Assembly (NCBI RefSeq): GCF_029873635.1
Contig: NC_080422.1
Location: forward strand, 14,167,936-14,231,935
Reading direction: 5' to 3'
DNA from: Malania oleifera
Taxonomy: Eukaryota > Streptophyta > Magnoliopsida > Santalales > Ximeniaceae
Length of the DNA stretch: 64,000 bases
Part shown: piece by piece, positions 36,722 through 44,713 of the stretch
Position numbering within the stretch: the first letter of the stretch is position 1
How the letters are laid out: each line of letters opens with the position of its first letter
Position numbers and translations under genes: made by a program
Notes under the pieces: generated by a model
The model's database searches: none
What the model was told of the DNA's origin: nothing
Seen by the model: the letters and a program-made list of their open reading frames with translations, nothing else

Positions 36722-39700
36722 TGTGTGTGTGCCTGTGACTCTGAATACAGATTAAAGTGGGGAACGCTAGAATTTTTGGTACATATTTTAAATACATTGA
36801 AACACAAGTGTCTGTGTGCCAATCACTTGGAAAGTGTATATTGTATTGATCTGTGGGCACACAGATCTTTTAGCTCTGATCTCTCTCTCTCTCTCTCTCT
36901 CGTGTGTGCTTGTGACTCTGTGTGCATGTATGTGGTGTTCTTGTATTTCCCTTCTTGTTTGTCTGTTGGATTCTCATCAGTGGACCGTGACAAATCAAGA
37001 TTGGTCTATAAATCAGATTTCTTTGTGCTTCAATTTTGCTGATCCTCTACTTGATATGCTTAAAAGATATGCAACTTCCTTCCAGGGACCTGATTATAAG
37101 GAATTTGTAAAAGCGGCAACTTCTGACAATGAACTGCAGTTTGTTGAAGTGAGCAACACTGAGGTTGCCAAGGTTCTATTCCCAGAGATTAAAACTGTGA
37201 AGCATTTTGTTGGTCTTGTCAAAAGTGAACCAGAAAGACACACTGCATATGGTAGGTTGGTTTTTTGTTGACAATGTATGCATTACTGCTGTTATGAATT
37301 ATCATTCAATGTGTTGTTGATCCCAATTGTTCCATTACTGTTATTATCAACGTGGGGTCAGTCATCTGACCTCTTTCCCCCCTAAAGGAACAGAGACTTG
37401 TATGCATCATGCTTGGTGGTTTCATCTTTGACTGCTATTTTTGTTAGTGTGTTACTCACATGAATTATGTATTTGTTTGGTTTTGCAGAAGGCACCTTTG
37501 AATTGTACGACATATTGCAGTTTTTGGACTATAACAAGTTTCCATTGGTCACTACATTGACGGAGCTGAATTCTGTCAGAGTTTACACCAGCTCTATCAA
37601 ACTCCAGGTTGCTGTAAAAATATTATTATTTTTTCTTTTGTTTCTTCGATTTTATAATTGTTCTGTATCCTTCAAGTTATATTAGCTACCTTTGTTTTTG
37701 ATAACAGCAATCTGATTGAAATTAGTAGTTTTCATTATTTATTTCTTCAGCTTCTTTTTTCAATTGGTATATGAATTTTATAATGCATTGGTAGAAGGGA
37801 AGAGCATTAAATGGATGAGGGGCCTCCCACATACAACTTTGTCTACTCTGAAATCTCTTTAAAGATCAAGAACAGCATTAATACATATTTCAATTTCTGC
37901 CTTCCTGGGATGGTGTAAAACACCCAATCTGTTATGAATCTTTTGTTTCTGGTGAAGTGTTGCTGACCCTACATCTTTTAGAAGCCTAAAAATTATTTTT
38001 TAGTTTCCATTTTTGCCAGGGTAAGAGTTGGCAACTAGCCACTTGTGTACTTATCTTCATATTGGTTAAGTTGTACAAACAGCCAATTTGAAGAAAAGCA
38101 GAAGAAAAAGGAGAACACAGGAATTCACATGGTTCAGCAGTGTGCTTACGCCCATGAAGCCCCTGCAAAATTATCTGCTATACTATTAGCCCCATATAAA
38201 AACCCAAATGCCCTTAGTGACACTATGCCTGGACTCAAAAATACTATACTGTACTCCCTGCTAGGTCTTTACTATAGGGAGCTTTCTCTATTTGAAAAAC
38301 TAAAATTGCCATCTGTCTTTAACTAGCTGGTTCAAATGGTCTCTGGTTTGGATTTATATGCAGGATCTATTGGACACTACTAATGAAATTAGGGGAAAAC
38401 TTGCTGACACTTTTGAATGAGGGAAGCCCATGGCTAGTTGACCAGGCATTTCTGATAATTATACCTGTCGGCAACTAAGTATACATTTCCCAGAATTCAC
38501 CTCGAAAATAAAAAATATTTCCTCTTATTCTTCTATAAGGATATGCTAAATTTGCAATCCAATAAACAAACAAACAAATAAATAAAACACTGCCTGAGTT
38601 CTTTAACCTAAGTGAATGTCTTCCTGACACATTTTAAATTAACAGGTTTTGGAAGCCTTCTTTTGAAAAGCAATAGCTTGGGCAGTGAGCCTCTTTAAAC
38701 AGAATTTTCAAACAAGGTGCTGTGTCATATGAATATTTTCCATCCTCTGAATAAGTGATCAGCTTGTGTTGTTCTGAATTATAATGTCGTATGGCCAGCA
38801 GTGACAACTTCACTACTTCAAAGATGCATCTAAATTTTTGTTCTTTGAAATAATAGTTTCACTCGTTAGCTAAAAGTTGGTGTCTTCCATTGGCTTGTCT
38901 ACCATTCTTCTTGAGACTAAGATCTGTAGTGATGGTGAAGCTGAAGAGGGAAAAATCTTCTCTATGGTCTGGATGTATTTTGAACGTAATTCACAGAAGA
39001 GAATTGAAGGACCAATCATAAGAAGCTAAAAGTTGTGAAGTTACATTTTGCAGCCTTCTTCCCCAAATTTCATCAGTACGATTAACTTCTAGAAGACCTG
39101 CCAATTGACCTTACTGACCTGTCCTAAACCCATCTTAAACACAATTTTCCATTTTCTCATATTTTTGCTGTAACAAGTTGTCTTCTACCTACATTTTCCC
39201 CTTCATTTCAATGGCTTTGAAACATTTCTATAGGCAGAGCTATATTTTATGGGATTTTTGGAGTTCTTTTTATTATTACTTAGTTTTTGACTTTCATTAC
39301 TTCCATGTTGGTTTACATGGAGTCTTTTGAACATAAGAAATGTATTGTTTTTCTTTTGCAAATTAGGCATAGGCTTGGTTGTTGCTGAATCAGAAAAACA
39401 AGAGCCTGATTCCTTGGTGAATTCACTTCTTTCAAGACAACTTTAAATGCCAATTTTTCTGATTGCTTTGTTATAGAACTACTCGGTGTCGGTTCTTTAC
39501 TATTCTGCTTTATCTAGGGTGATTACTTATATCCTCCATTATATAATGTTTTATCTCATGTTTTTTCAATTCCTGAACCTGCTTAGTCTTGAATTTTCAT
39601 ATTGTTGCTTGTGTCAAGGCATGCTTATGCGGCAAATCTTTTAATGATCTGTCTTCAATTTTATCCTAGGTTCTAGTCTTTGCAGAGGCTAATGACTTCA

Positions 39701-40816
39701 TGAAACTTCTTGAGCCTCTTCAAGATATTGCCAGAAAGTTCAGAACAAAGGTACTTGCTTAGTTGCTTGTTTATCTTGTGCAGCTAGTTGCTTGATTGCT
39801 CTTTTCTTTTTGGTTAGTTTTACTGTTTTAACGTTGTCTTCTGGCTGCAGATAATGTTTATATATGTGGACATTACAAATGACAACCTTGCAAAACCCTA
39901 CTTAACTTTATTTGGGCTCGAAGAATCAGAAACGACAGTTGTTAGTTTCACAATGAGTGATTATTCTTGCTACAAATTTCAGTTGTTCTCTTATTATTAT
40001 ATTTTAAAAAATTTTCTAGGGCAATAAATTTATGTGAATCTTTGTGACTAATAGGTGACTGCTTTTGATAACAAGATCAGCTCAAAGTATTTGCTAGAGT
40101 TAGATCCGACACCAAGAAACATAGAAGTAACAATTTTGTTTCATCTGGTTTAATTTTTGAGTAAATATTTACCTTTGACAATTAAAATGATATTCTGAAT
40201 TGGTTCTTGTAGGATTTCTGTTTGGGGCTTCTGCAAAATAGCCTGTCACCATATTTCAAATCACAGCCAGTACCTGATAATGTGAGTGTCACATTCCTTG
40301 GACCTTTTCAATCACTTAACCCAAGCTTGGGGAACCAGTTGAAAAATAGAAACCAAAATGATTAAGAAACAGATTTTATTGAAGAAACTTGCTGTTCCTA
40401 TGGACCCTTGAAGGTGTTTTACAGACGTTTGTTCATGATCTGTACCTGGCTTTATTTGCTACATGCCTTTGTCCATAGAGGACAGGAGATGTATTTGTGT
40501 ACACCTCATTACAGTGCAGCTGCATACACATCATATTTCTAGCAAATCCTTCTTGGATCTTTGTTGTTGTTGTCGTCGTCGTTTTTTTTTATTGTTTATT
40601 GTTTTTTGTGATTTTTGTTTTTTTTTTTCCGTTCTTTTATTAATAACAGAAGAAGATATCATTAATAGAAAGAGAATTTACTAGAGGGAGTTGAGAAATC
40701 TCCTGAGACTAAATGAGACTCTCCAAGACTAAACAAAAACATTAAAAACAAAGACTCTTTTGTCTCTTTCTTTTGGTGATCTAATATTTTCACCGCTGGA
40801 GTTTTATTTTTTACTT

Positions 40817-40847
<31 letters not shown>

Positions 40848-43800
40848 GGAAGTTAGGTATTCGGTTGCGGGTGGTGGTGGTGGTGTTTGTTATTAATGTG
40901 CCGTGTTTCTGGTTGAAAAACATCTCTATTCCTTTGTGACATCTGTTCTCTTTATTTCTGGTTGAAACAACTCTATTCCTTCATTGCTACTGTTATGTAT
41001 ATTTCTGGTTGAAACCAAAAATATTGGTTATATAGAATAATCTCTCATAAGTCCTGTTATTTCATGAATGCATCATTTTTCTAGAAAGGAACTTTCCCTA
41101 CTTTTTTTTTTTATAGTATATTTATTTAATGTTTAATCTAATATCATTGCTTTCCTATATTCCTATGCAAAAACTTAATTTGTTTACAATAATTCTGCTT
41201 TTTTATATTTACTTTGGTGCTTATTTTTTTCCGAAACACTTTTTCAATTTTTTTAGTATGTCTTTGTTTTTTACATTTCTTGCTTAATAGAGTGTCTTAT
41301 GATGGGTTCACGTAATTGGTTACTAAGAGGTCGTTTGGTATCATTGTCAAAAATTAGAGAAACAAAAACTAGAAACAAAAATAAAAAACCAGAAACAAAA
41401 AAAATGAAAAATAGAAACCAGCAACCTGTTTGGTTAACATTTATAAAACTAATACAAATTAAAACCTTAATTAAAAAAATGCTCATTTTCATCTTTAAAT
41501 CAAAATATTATAAAAATATAATTAAAATAATAAAATTACAAATAATAAACATTAAAAAAGTTACTATAATAAAGATAAAATTTATTATAATTATTTTACT
41601 TAATTGTTCTACTTTCGAATTTTACTTTACAATAAAAAATTTATTATTCATGACAATTGAAAAATAGGAAAAGTATTTTGTAATTGACTTTATTTTTATT
41701 TTTTAAAATTTATGTATATTTTTCTTTTCATTATATTTAAACTTATATGATCATTTAATTTTGATTTTAATTTAAAAATAAAATAAATAATTTAATCCAA
41801 AAACTATTTCTGGATATTAAAATTTCTAGCAACAAGTTGCCAAAATAACTGAAAACCATAAAATCTGGTTTTCAGTTTTTTGACAAACAACTGAAACCTA
41901 GTAATAGAAATAGAAAACTGACGATAGAAACAAATGCGTTTTTATAATCTGTTTTTTCACTGTGGAGAAGCAGAAAACAGGAAACAGCAACGATATACCA
42001 AAAAGGGCTTAAGTTTTCTTATTTAGGGATGGTTAGAAATCCTATGAAAATTGAATAAGCTTGCTGTGTTTTGTATAGCATTTGTAGTTTATAATTTGGT
42101 AGTGTAATGTTCACCATGGCCATCATGCAACTCAGACACCACAGTGAGCCCTTACATTAAAACAAGTGTTTAGGAAAACAGACTGACTTGTTTGAATTCT
42201 GTAGAAGCACAAGATGGGCTGGTTGAACTTGGTGGGAATTTAAGAACCTTTTATTTACTTAGTTGTTTTATTGTGAAGCGTGAACTAATGTTATTTTGAA
42301 TGATTTCTTTTTTGTTTGCAATCTTAACATCTTTGGGTTGTGAATATTGCAGAAAGATGCACGCATCCAAACTATAGTAGGAAAGACATTTGATGACTTG
42401 GTTTTGAGCAATACCAAGAATGTCTTTTTAGAGGTTTGCATACTTTTACTCCTATGCTTACCTTTTACTCCACAAGTCTAGGCTCTTACATTATTATTTT
42501 TTTGAGTATAAAATAAAACCACAAAAAAAGAAGTGTATCCATGCTCTTTGATGAACCATCAGGATTATGTCAGCGAAATAACCTTGCTGATTAAATAGAA
42601 AATCAAGTGATGAAAATGAAGTTGTGAGGCATGCTTTGGCTTTGTAAAGCTGTAATCTGCTCTAATTTTTTCTCCTGGGTAAGCATGTTAATACGCTAAG
42701 AAACTGTTCCCAAGTATGAAATGAATTACCTGAAATTGTATAACCAGCATTTGTCCCTGATCTGGCACTACCTAAAAATTAATTTTGGAAAACTATAGAA
42801 CTTATCACTACATGGTATAATTTATGCTGCAATGTTTCTTTTTTGTTTTTCCTATGATAACTTCCATAATGCCTCATGTCATACTATTGAGAACTTTTTG
42901 AAGTGATTATTATTGGTTTCAAAACAGGTTCATACACCATGGTGCGTTGGCTGTGAGACCACAAGCAAGAAAATAGAGAAGTTGGCCAAGCACTTCAAAG
43001 GATCAGAAAATCTACGTTTTGCCAGGATAGATGCTTCTGCTAATGAGCATCCATATCTCCAGGTACATATATTAAAAATTTTTAGAATAATGATTTTTTT
43101 GACAATGAAGTTGAATAGGGAGGTTATTCAAAGTGCTATTTAAGGCAACAGGAATGGCTTAAATGGCTGAGTTATAGCTAATGTCTTCTTATCTTGAGAC
43201 TGGAACTGTCATACCTTATGTTGTCTTATCTGACAAAACATGCAACTTACTATTTTAATTTGTAGTATCACCTCCTTTTCTATTCAATTTGGGTTGGTTG
43301 TTTACTTGTTTCAAACAATTGATGAAATACTGAAACACGTTCTGCCAGGTCATATAAAAATCATGCCATGTCCTCGAGTTCATTAGGTTTGGACTGAGTC
43401 ATTGAACCCTGTTAATTTTGTGAGTAGCTGACCAATCATCCCAAATTTGTCATGTACTGCATCATTTAGTTAAATATTTTATGCTGATGTGTTTGTTAGT
43501 GCATGCTACGCAAAAGTAATCTGACCTTAGACAAGCAAATTTCTACGAAAAATAAAAATGGTGCAAGGACAATTTTTGGAGAGAGGGGAAGGGGCAAAAA
43601 TTTATAAGATTAAATAAAAATGGTTTTGAATAGTTGTAATGTGTAGTGTGACATAATAGTAATAGGTGTAGCGAAAAAAAAAAACGCAAGTAACAGGTGT
43701 AACCACCATAAAGCTTTTAGAGGCTTGCACAACCTTCTCTGTGTTAGTAAAAGTTTTCATATTTTAAGCCCCTAGCTTTTCCTAGTAATAATTGTAATAT

Positions 43801-44713
43801 ATTATCAATCCTTCAGTTCAACCTACTAACATCGTTTAGTAAGCATTGAGGACAGTAAATTTATGTTGGTTTAAGATGTTATAAACAGGAAAATTATATT
43901 TCTTTATGAGCAGAAACGTAAGCAAATCATTGACTAATCATATAAATAAGTTGATAAGTGCGTAGCTCTACCTAGTAAGATTTGTAGCATATTATGAATC
44001 CTTAGTTCAAACTACTAATATCGTTTAGCAAGGATAATAATTTTATACTGGTTCTAAAATGTTGTGGACTGGGAAAATTATATTTCCTTATGTCCTTAAA
44101 TGTAAAGAAATCATTGATTCATCATATGAATAATTTGACAAGTAGATCACAGAATATGATAATTATGAAATAAATAAATTAATGACATAGAAATACATGC
44201 AGGCACATATATTTGATCCATAGGAGCTTTGGAGGCCTATTAAATATATTATGCTTGTAAGATAATATACGCTATCAATCTGTTAGGCACAAAAAAAAGG
44301 AAATAATAAAAGATAGCGATGCCAAGTAATGGATCTTTTACTGTGAAATTTTACTCTATAACGATATCAAGATCCTGAAAATCCATTATGTATCAGTCTT
44401 ATGTGACAGTTATAGAGTTAAGAAAATAATGGGCGACAAAAGAAGTATGCTTAGGAGTTATGGTTTTGCAGGTTTCTGATTATCCAACTCTTCTATTTTA
44501 CGCAGCAGGCAATAAATCCAATCCGGTAACTATTTCATGATATTACAATTTTCACTTGTTCAATTTCGTTTTGACTTATTTAGCCTTCTTACGGCTTGGA
44601 CGCATTTTCCTGTGCAGATCAAGCTTTCTGCAAAATCCAGTTTGAAGGAATTAGCAGCATTCATCAACAAAAATTTGAGTGCCCGAGATGAAGTTACCAA
44701 AGATGAATTATAG
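2773..44713 (+). CDS. PDIL1-6: Protein disulfide isomerase-like protein, PDIL1-5/1-6 type, 12 exons
   Basis: Exons: 2773-3296, 3621-3750, 37086-37251, 37489-37607, 39670-39750, 39851-39940, 40055-40126, 40213-40281, 42353-42433, 42928-43062, 44472-44525, 44618-44713. All junctions are GT-AG and the phases agree, giving 538 residues. Residues 1-30 form a signal peptide (hydrophobic core, ...STISA), followed by an acidic stretch (about 37-62). The first thioredoxin domain has WCGRS (Cys109, Ser112) and a GFPT cis-proline loop. Two thioredoxin-fold domains without a CXXC motif follow. The last thioredoxin domain has PWCVGC (Cys450, Cys453) and DYPT. The protein ends in KDEL, the ER retrieval signal. 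Family knowledge: plant PDI-L class with an a-b-b'-a' layout, acting in ER-lumen disulfide chemistry. Ser in place of the second Cys argues that domain a cannot do ordinary dithiol oxidation. The length matches the family (about 535). Paralogues 1-5 and 1-6 cannot be separated here. Intron 2 is about 33 kb of mobile DNA. Confidence 0.93.
3502..3521. repeat. C5G15 homopolymer block in PDI intron 1
   Basis: Five C followed by fifteen G lie in the 324-nt intron 1 (3297-3620). The rest of that intron is ordinary T-rich intron sequence. Long G runs are error-prone, so the exact length is uncertain. Confidence 0.85.
3751..7379. other. Left part of intron 2: no gene, degraded repeats
   Basis: No host exon is seen. 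4440-5250 is a decayed repeat that includes ggccaaagcggacaatac (about 4870), a phrase common near plant interspersed repeats. It carries two related segments (around 4585 and 4995, each with agggagattt). 5940-6420 is GC-richer with short ORFs that I could not assign to a family. The remainder is AT-rich intron-like sequence. Confidence 0.5.
6880..6930 (+). repeat. Short interspersed repeat, 'gccttagtccca..ggtggggttggct' type
   Basis: The phrase caagccttagtcccattagg then tggggttggct is a widespread plant interspersed sequence. It matches a second, longer copy at 47925-48045. Only the conserved core is recognisable here. Confidence 0.5.
8100..9733 (-). repeat. 3' LTR of the gag-only element (left copy)
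   Basis: Starts tgacttactct and ends gacgcgtaatca. It shares the blocks gcagcgcaaaggctatccca, ggaatgcagattaattccaa and cgcctaattacgcaactt with the right LTR, in the same order. It is about 350 bp longer than the right copy. Confidence 0.88.
9734..9744 (-). other. Polypurine tract of the gag-only element
   Basis: On the + strand, catcccccaac directly follows the LTR end. On the element strand this reads gttgggggatg followed by TGATTACGCG, the expected position for the tract that primes second-strand synthesis. Confidence 0.7.
10851..12443 (-). pseudogene. gag region of the gag-only LTR element (fossil)
   Basis: The start is probably the ATG at 12441-12443 (MTAPAPRTL). The retrotransposon gag domain is recognisable from phrases such as [19 protein letters not shown] and [17 protein letters not shown], followed by [19 protein letters not shown] and a Gln/Pro-rich C-terminal part. 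This is typical of plant non-chromoviral Gypsy gag. The reading is broken a few times. It ends without leading into a pol reading. Family knowledge: gag packages element RNA in the cytoplasm; here it is a remnant. Confidence 0.8.
12541..12571 (-). other. Primer-binding site region of the gag-only element
   Basis: Next to the right LTR the element strand reads gtttttgacaccgttgccga. This closely resembles the TGGCGCCGTTGCCGGGG site complementary to the 3' end of plant tRNA-Asp, with a few substitutions. Confidence 0.7.
12572..13854 (-). repeat. 5' LTR of the gag-only element (right copy)
   Basis: Starts tgactcactct and ends gacgcgtaatca, then the target duplication GATCA. It contains a GC-rich stretch (13300-13520) with several short ORFs, which I take as LTR sequence and not genes. 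The same LTR family recurs as the solo LTR at 25403-26917. Confidence 0.88.
15317..17341 (+). mobile_element. Solo LTR, Copia type
   Basis: About 2.0 kb starting TGTTGACCTTACAAG with ttttgatgataacaaat, and ending ...cacccccctcttggg..caactttca. These are hallmarks of long Copia LTRs. A perfect 5-bp duplication, GAGGG, lies at 15312-15316 and 17342-17346. It contains no coding region, so it is what remains after LTR-LTR recombination. It contains a triplicated ggggtatcacttggagagg block near 16470-16590. It sits inside LINE A and so inserted later. Confidence 0.85.
17757..19650 (-). mobile_element. LINE fragment in inverse orientation, ORF1-like
   Basis: Between two + strand pieces of LINE A lie open stretches on the - strand (19050-18844, 18549-18304, 18210-17938). 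Their phrases ([35 protein letters not shown]) resemble the poorly conserved ORF1 region of plant L1 elements. It could be an inverted part of LINE A or a separate truncated insertion. No clean duplication was found at its edges. The limits are where the + strand LINE similarity stops and restarts. Confidence 0.45.
19989..20909. mobile_element. hAT-like non-autonomous element (921 bp)
   Basis: Terminal inverted repeats are CAGGGCTGCAAACGAGCCAAG at the left and its near-complement, ...TTGGTTCGTTTGCAGCCCTA, at the right. Flanks CTCGTGGG (19981-19988) and CTCATGGA (20910-20917) look like a diverged 8-bp hAT target duplication (6/8). The ends are rich in repeated 'gagccaagc/caagctcgg' units, typical of transposase-binding subterminal repeats. 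No transposase. The interior carries an inverted pair, cgatgtggga (20438-20447) and tcccacatcg (20520-20529). Inserted in LINE A. Confidence 0.75.
21086..21103. repeat. Poly(G) tract
   Basis: A run of about 16 G, closed by agggg, within decayed LINE A sequence. Confidence 0.8.
22386..24144 (-). mobile_element. Solo LTR, Copia type, same family as 15317-17341
   Basis: On the - strand it starts TGTTGGCCTAACAAGGC with ttttaatgataacaag, parallel to the LTR at 15317. It ends with a pyrimidine-rich caattcaaacccccc block. A perfect 5-bp duplication, CATAC, lies at 22381-22385 and 24145-24149. No internal coding region. It interrupts the zinc-region part of LINE B. Confidence 0.85.
25206..25227. repeat. 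Poly(C) tract
   Basis: About 20 C in a row inside LINE B. On the LINE strand it is a poly(G) tract. Confidence 0.8.
25403..26917 (-). mobile_element. Solo LTR, Gypsy type, related to the gag-only element
   Basis: On the - strand it begins TGATTAAGTGTCAAATATTG and includes gcataattaggtgcttaaa. This parallels the TGATTACGCGTCAAAGTTGC...taattaggcg start of the 8100-13854 LTRs. The far end is less sharp (25400-25403). Flanks AGTGT (25398-25402) and AGTAT (26918-26922) may be a 5-bp duplication with one mismatch. It interrupts LINE B directly after LLFANDT. Confidence 0.7.
27661..28338. other. Intron 2 sequence with no recognised feature
   Basis: Ordinary AT-rich sequence with a 17-base T run near 27750. 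No gene or repeat ends were recognised here. Confidence 0.4.
28339..29992. mobile_element. hAT-like non-autonomous element (1.65 kb)
   Basis: Begins TAGGGCTGTGCA and ends TGCAGAGTCCTA, imperfect inverted ends. It is flanked by GCTGGAGT (28331-28338) and GCTGGAAT (29993-30000), an 8-bp target duplication with one mismatch. Both subterminal regions are dense in ggttcggtt/gaaccaaac units. No transposase. A second element (28863-29473) is nested inside. It lies only 66 bp left of the large hAT at 30059. Confidence 0.8.
28863..29473. mobile_element. Nested short element, 'GGGNCATTTGGTAT' family
   Basis: Left end gggcatatttggtattgtcg and right end ...taccaaatgacccc are near-inverse. The interior is AT-rich without coding. 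The element at about 41325-42012 in PDI intron 8 has the same type of ends (ttggtatcattgtcaaaaa) and body phrases (ttttcagttttctgttt), so this is a small family. The target duplication is not clear. Confidence 0.6.
30069..30165. repeat. Left subterminal repeat array of the hAT element
   Basis: Clustered tcgcggg, gtaacgg and related units over about 100 bp, ending gtaacggtcgtgaatttttt. The last phrase recurs in the same + orientation at 36355-36374. Probable transposase-binding region, by analogy with hAT elements in general. Confidence 0.65.
30578..34025 (-). pseudogene. hAT transposase (BED zinc finger, DUF659, hAT dimerisation), two internal stops
   Basis: Proposed exons: 34025-33010, 32911-32232, 32129-31993, 31874-31799, 31680-30578. 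All junctions are GT-AG and in phase, totalling 1,003 codons plus stop. Residues about 15-60 are a BED finger (Cys32, Cys35, His49, Cys60). The DUF659 region includes [11 protein letters not shown] (first catalytic Asp) and [15 protein letters not shown]. The C-terminal dimerisation region includes [19 protein letters not shown] (conserved Glu). A Gly/Ser/Tyr/His-rich tail follows. In-frame TGA (33672-33674, codon 118) and TAG (31028-31030, codon 854) interrupt it. In the VVTDN-type motif the second catalytic Asp reads Asn (VVTNNEAAM, codon at 32851-32853). Role: cut-and-paste transposition. Degenerate copy. Confidence 0.87.
34256..34711. repeat. Tandem duplication, about 228-bp unit, in the hAT 5' region
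   Basis: Copy 1 begins near 34256 and copy 2 near 34484. Both share attagatattttattac, tataactataagaaattaac and aatagagatccataca in order. The duplicate is diverged at scattered sites. It lies upstream of the transposase and has no coding content. Confidence 0.75.
35046..35760. repeat. Direct repeat pair (about 105 bp) 610 bp apart within the hAT element
   Basis: The block ttactctattaaattactc ... taagatgtgg occurs at 35051-35153 and again at 35657-35762. The spacer (35154-35656) is AT-rich and noncoding. This looks like a duplication or an insertion flanked by duplicated sequence. Confidence 0.7.
35770..36175. other. GC-rich block in the hAT element, possible 5' exon or captured sequence
   Basis: This block is sharply GC-richer than the surrounding AT-rich DNA. 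It holds an imperfect tandem unit of about 60 bp (agggctggctggtggc at 35929 and 35962). Many frames are open on both strands, which is what high GC alone produces. On the + strand it ends at a donor-like ctgcaagtaagtatt (36150-36164). On the - strand it would lie upstream of the transposase as a 5' UTR exon. I cannot decide between the two. Confidence 0.45.
36285..36460. repeat. Right subterminal repeat array of the hAT element
   Basis: More than ten GTAACGG or CCGTTAC units on both strands, including palindromic cggccgttacgttacgtaac. It mirrors the left array and probably marks transposase binding. Confidence 0.7.
36545..36925. repeat. Duplicated unit of about 200 bp, each with a (CT)n tract, upstream of PDI exon 3
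   Basis: Unit 1 (from about 36548) and unit 2 (from about 36752) share agagtgg/aaagtgg, gctagatttttt/gctagaatttttgg, cacttggaaagtg and gggcacacagatcttttagc. Each ends in a CT run (36675-36718 and 36880-36901). This is intron 2 sequence ending about 160 bp before exon 3. The many ORFs here come from the CT repeat. Confidence 0.8.
37608..39669 (+). other. PDI intron 4 (2.1 kb), no recognised feature
   Basis: Donor gttgct after ...SIKLQ and acceptor ...ttttatcctag before [10 protein letters not shown]. The interior is ordinary T-rich intron. No coding or repeat ends were recognised. Confidence 0.7.
40282..42352 (+). other. PDI intron 8 (2.1 kb) with a poly(G) tract and a short transposable element
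   Basis: Donor gtgagt after PDN and acceptor gaatattgcag before KDARIQ. It contains a run of about 23 G at 40827-40849 and the short element at 41325-42012. The rest is AT-rich. Confidence 0.8.
41325..42012. mobile_element. Short non-autonomous element in PDI intron 8, same family as 28863-29473
   Basis: Left end aagaggtcgtttggtatcat and right end ...gatataccaaaaagggctt are near-inverse. The AT-rich body has tttcagtttt and agaaacaaa phrases shared with the nested element at 28863-29473. The 122-residue ORF inside is Lys/Ile-rich low-complexity and is not regarded as a gene. Target duplication not identified. Confidence 0.6.
43771..44150. repeat. Tandem duplication, about 192-bp unit, in PDI intron 10
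   Basis: Copy 1 (about 43771) and copy 2 (about 43963) share cctagtaa, ttatgaatcctt/ttatcaatcctt, actaa(c/t)atcgtttag, gggaaaattatattt and aaatcattga in order. Noncoding; well clear of the splice sites at 43062 and 44472. Confidence 0.75.

Larger units (their letters stand above)
3751..37085 (+). other. Giant intron 2 of the PDI-like gene (about 33.3 kb)
   Basis: The donor gtatgc follows Glu of ...LFQNFE at 3750. The acceptor ...cttccttccag precedes GPDYKEF at 37086. Both flanking exons join in phase 0, and the joined protein matches the family across the junction. The intron contains at least two LINEs, a gag-only LTR element, three solo LTRs, a 6.4-kb hAT transposon and two hAT-like short elements, several nested in one another. 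The intron would have to be spliced as one unit, or by recursive splicing, for the gene to work. Confidence 0.9.

Noticed and set aside
36523-37042. Ser/Leu- and Arg/Glu-rich ORFs over the CT tracts
   Set aside because: They are translations of (CT)n/(GA)n microsatellites.
41299-41667. 122-residue Lys/Ile-rich ORF in PDI intron 8
   Set aside because: It lies in the AT-rich body of a short transposable element and has low-complexity composition.
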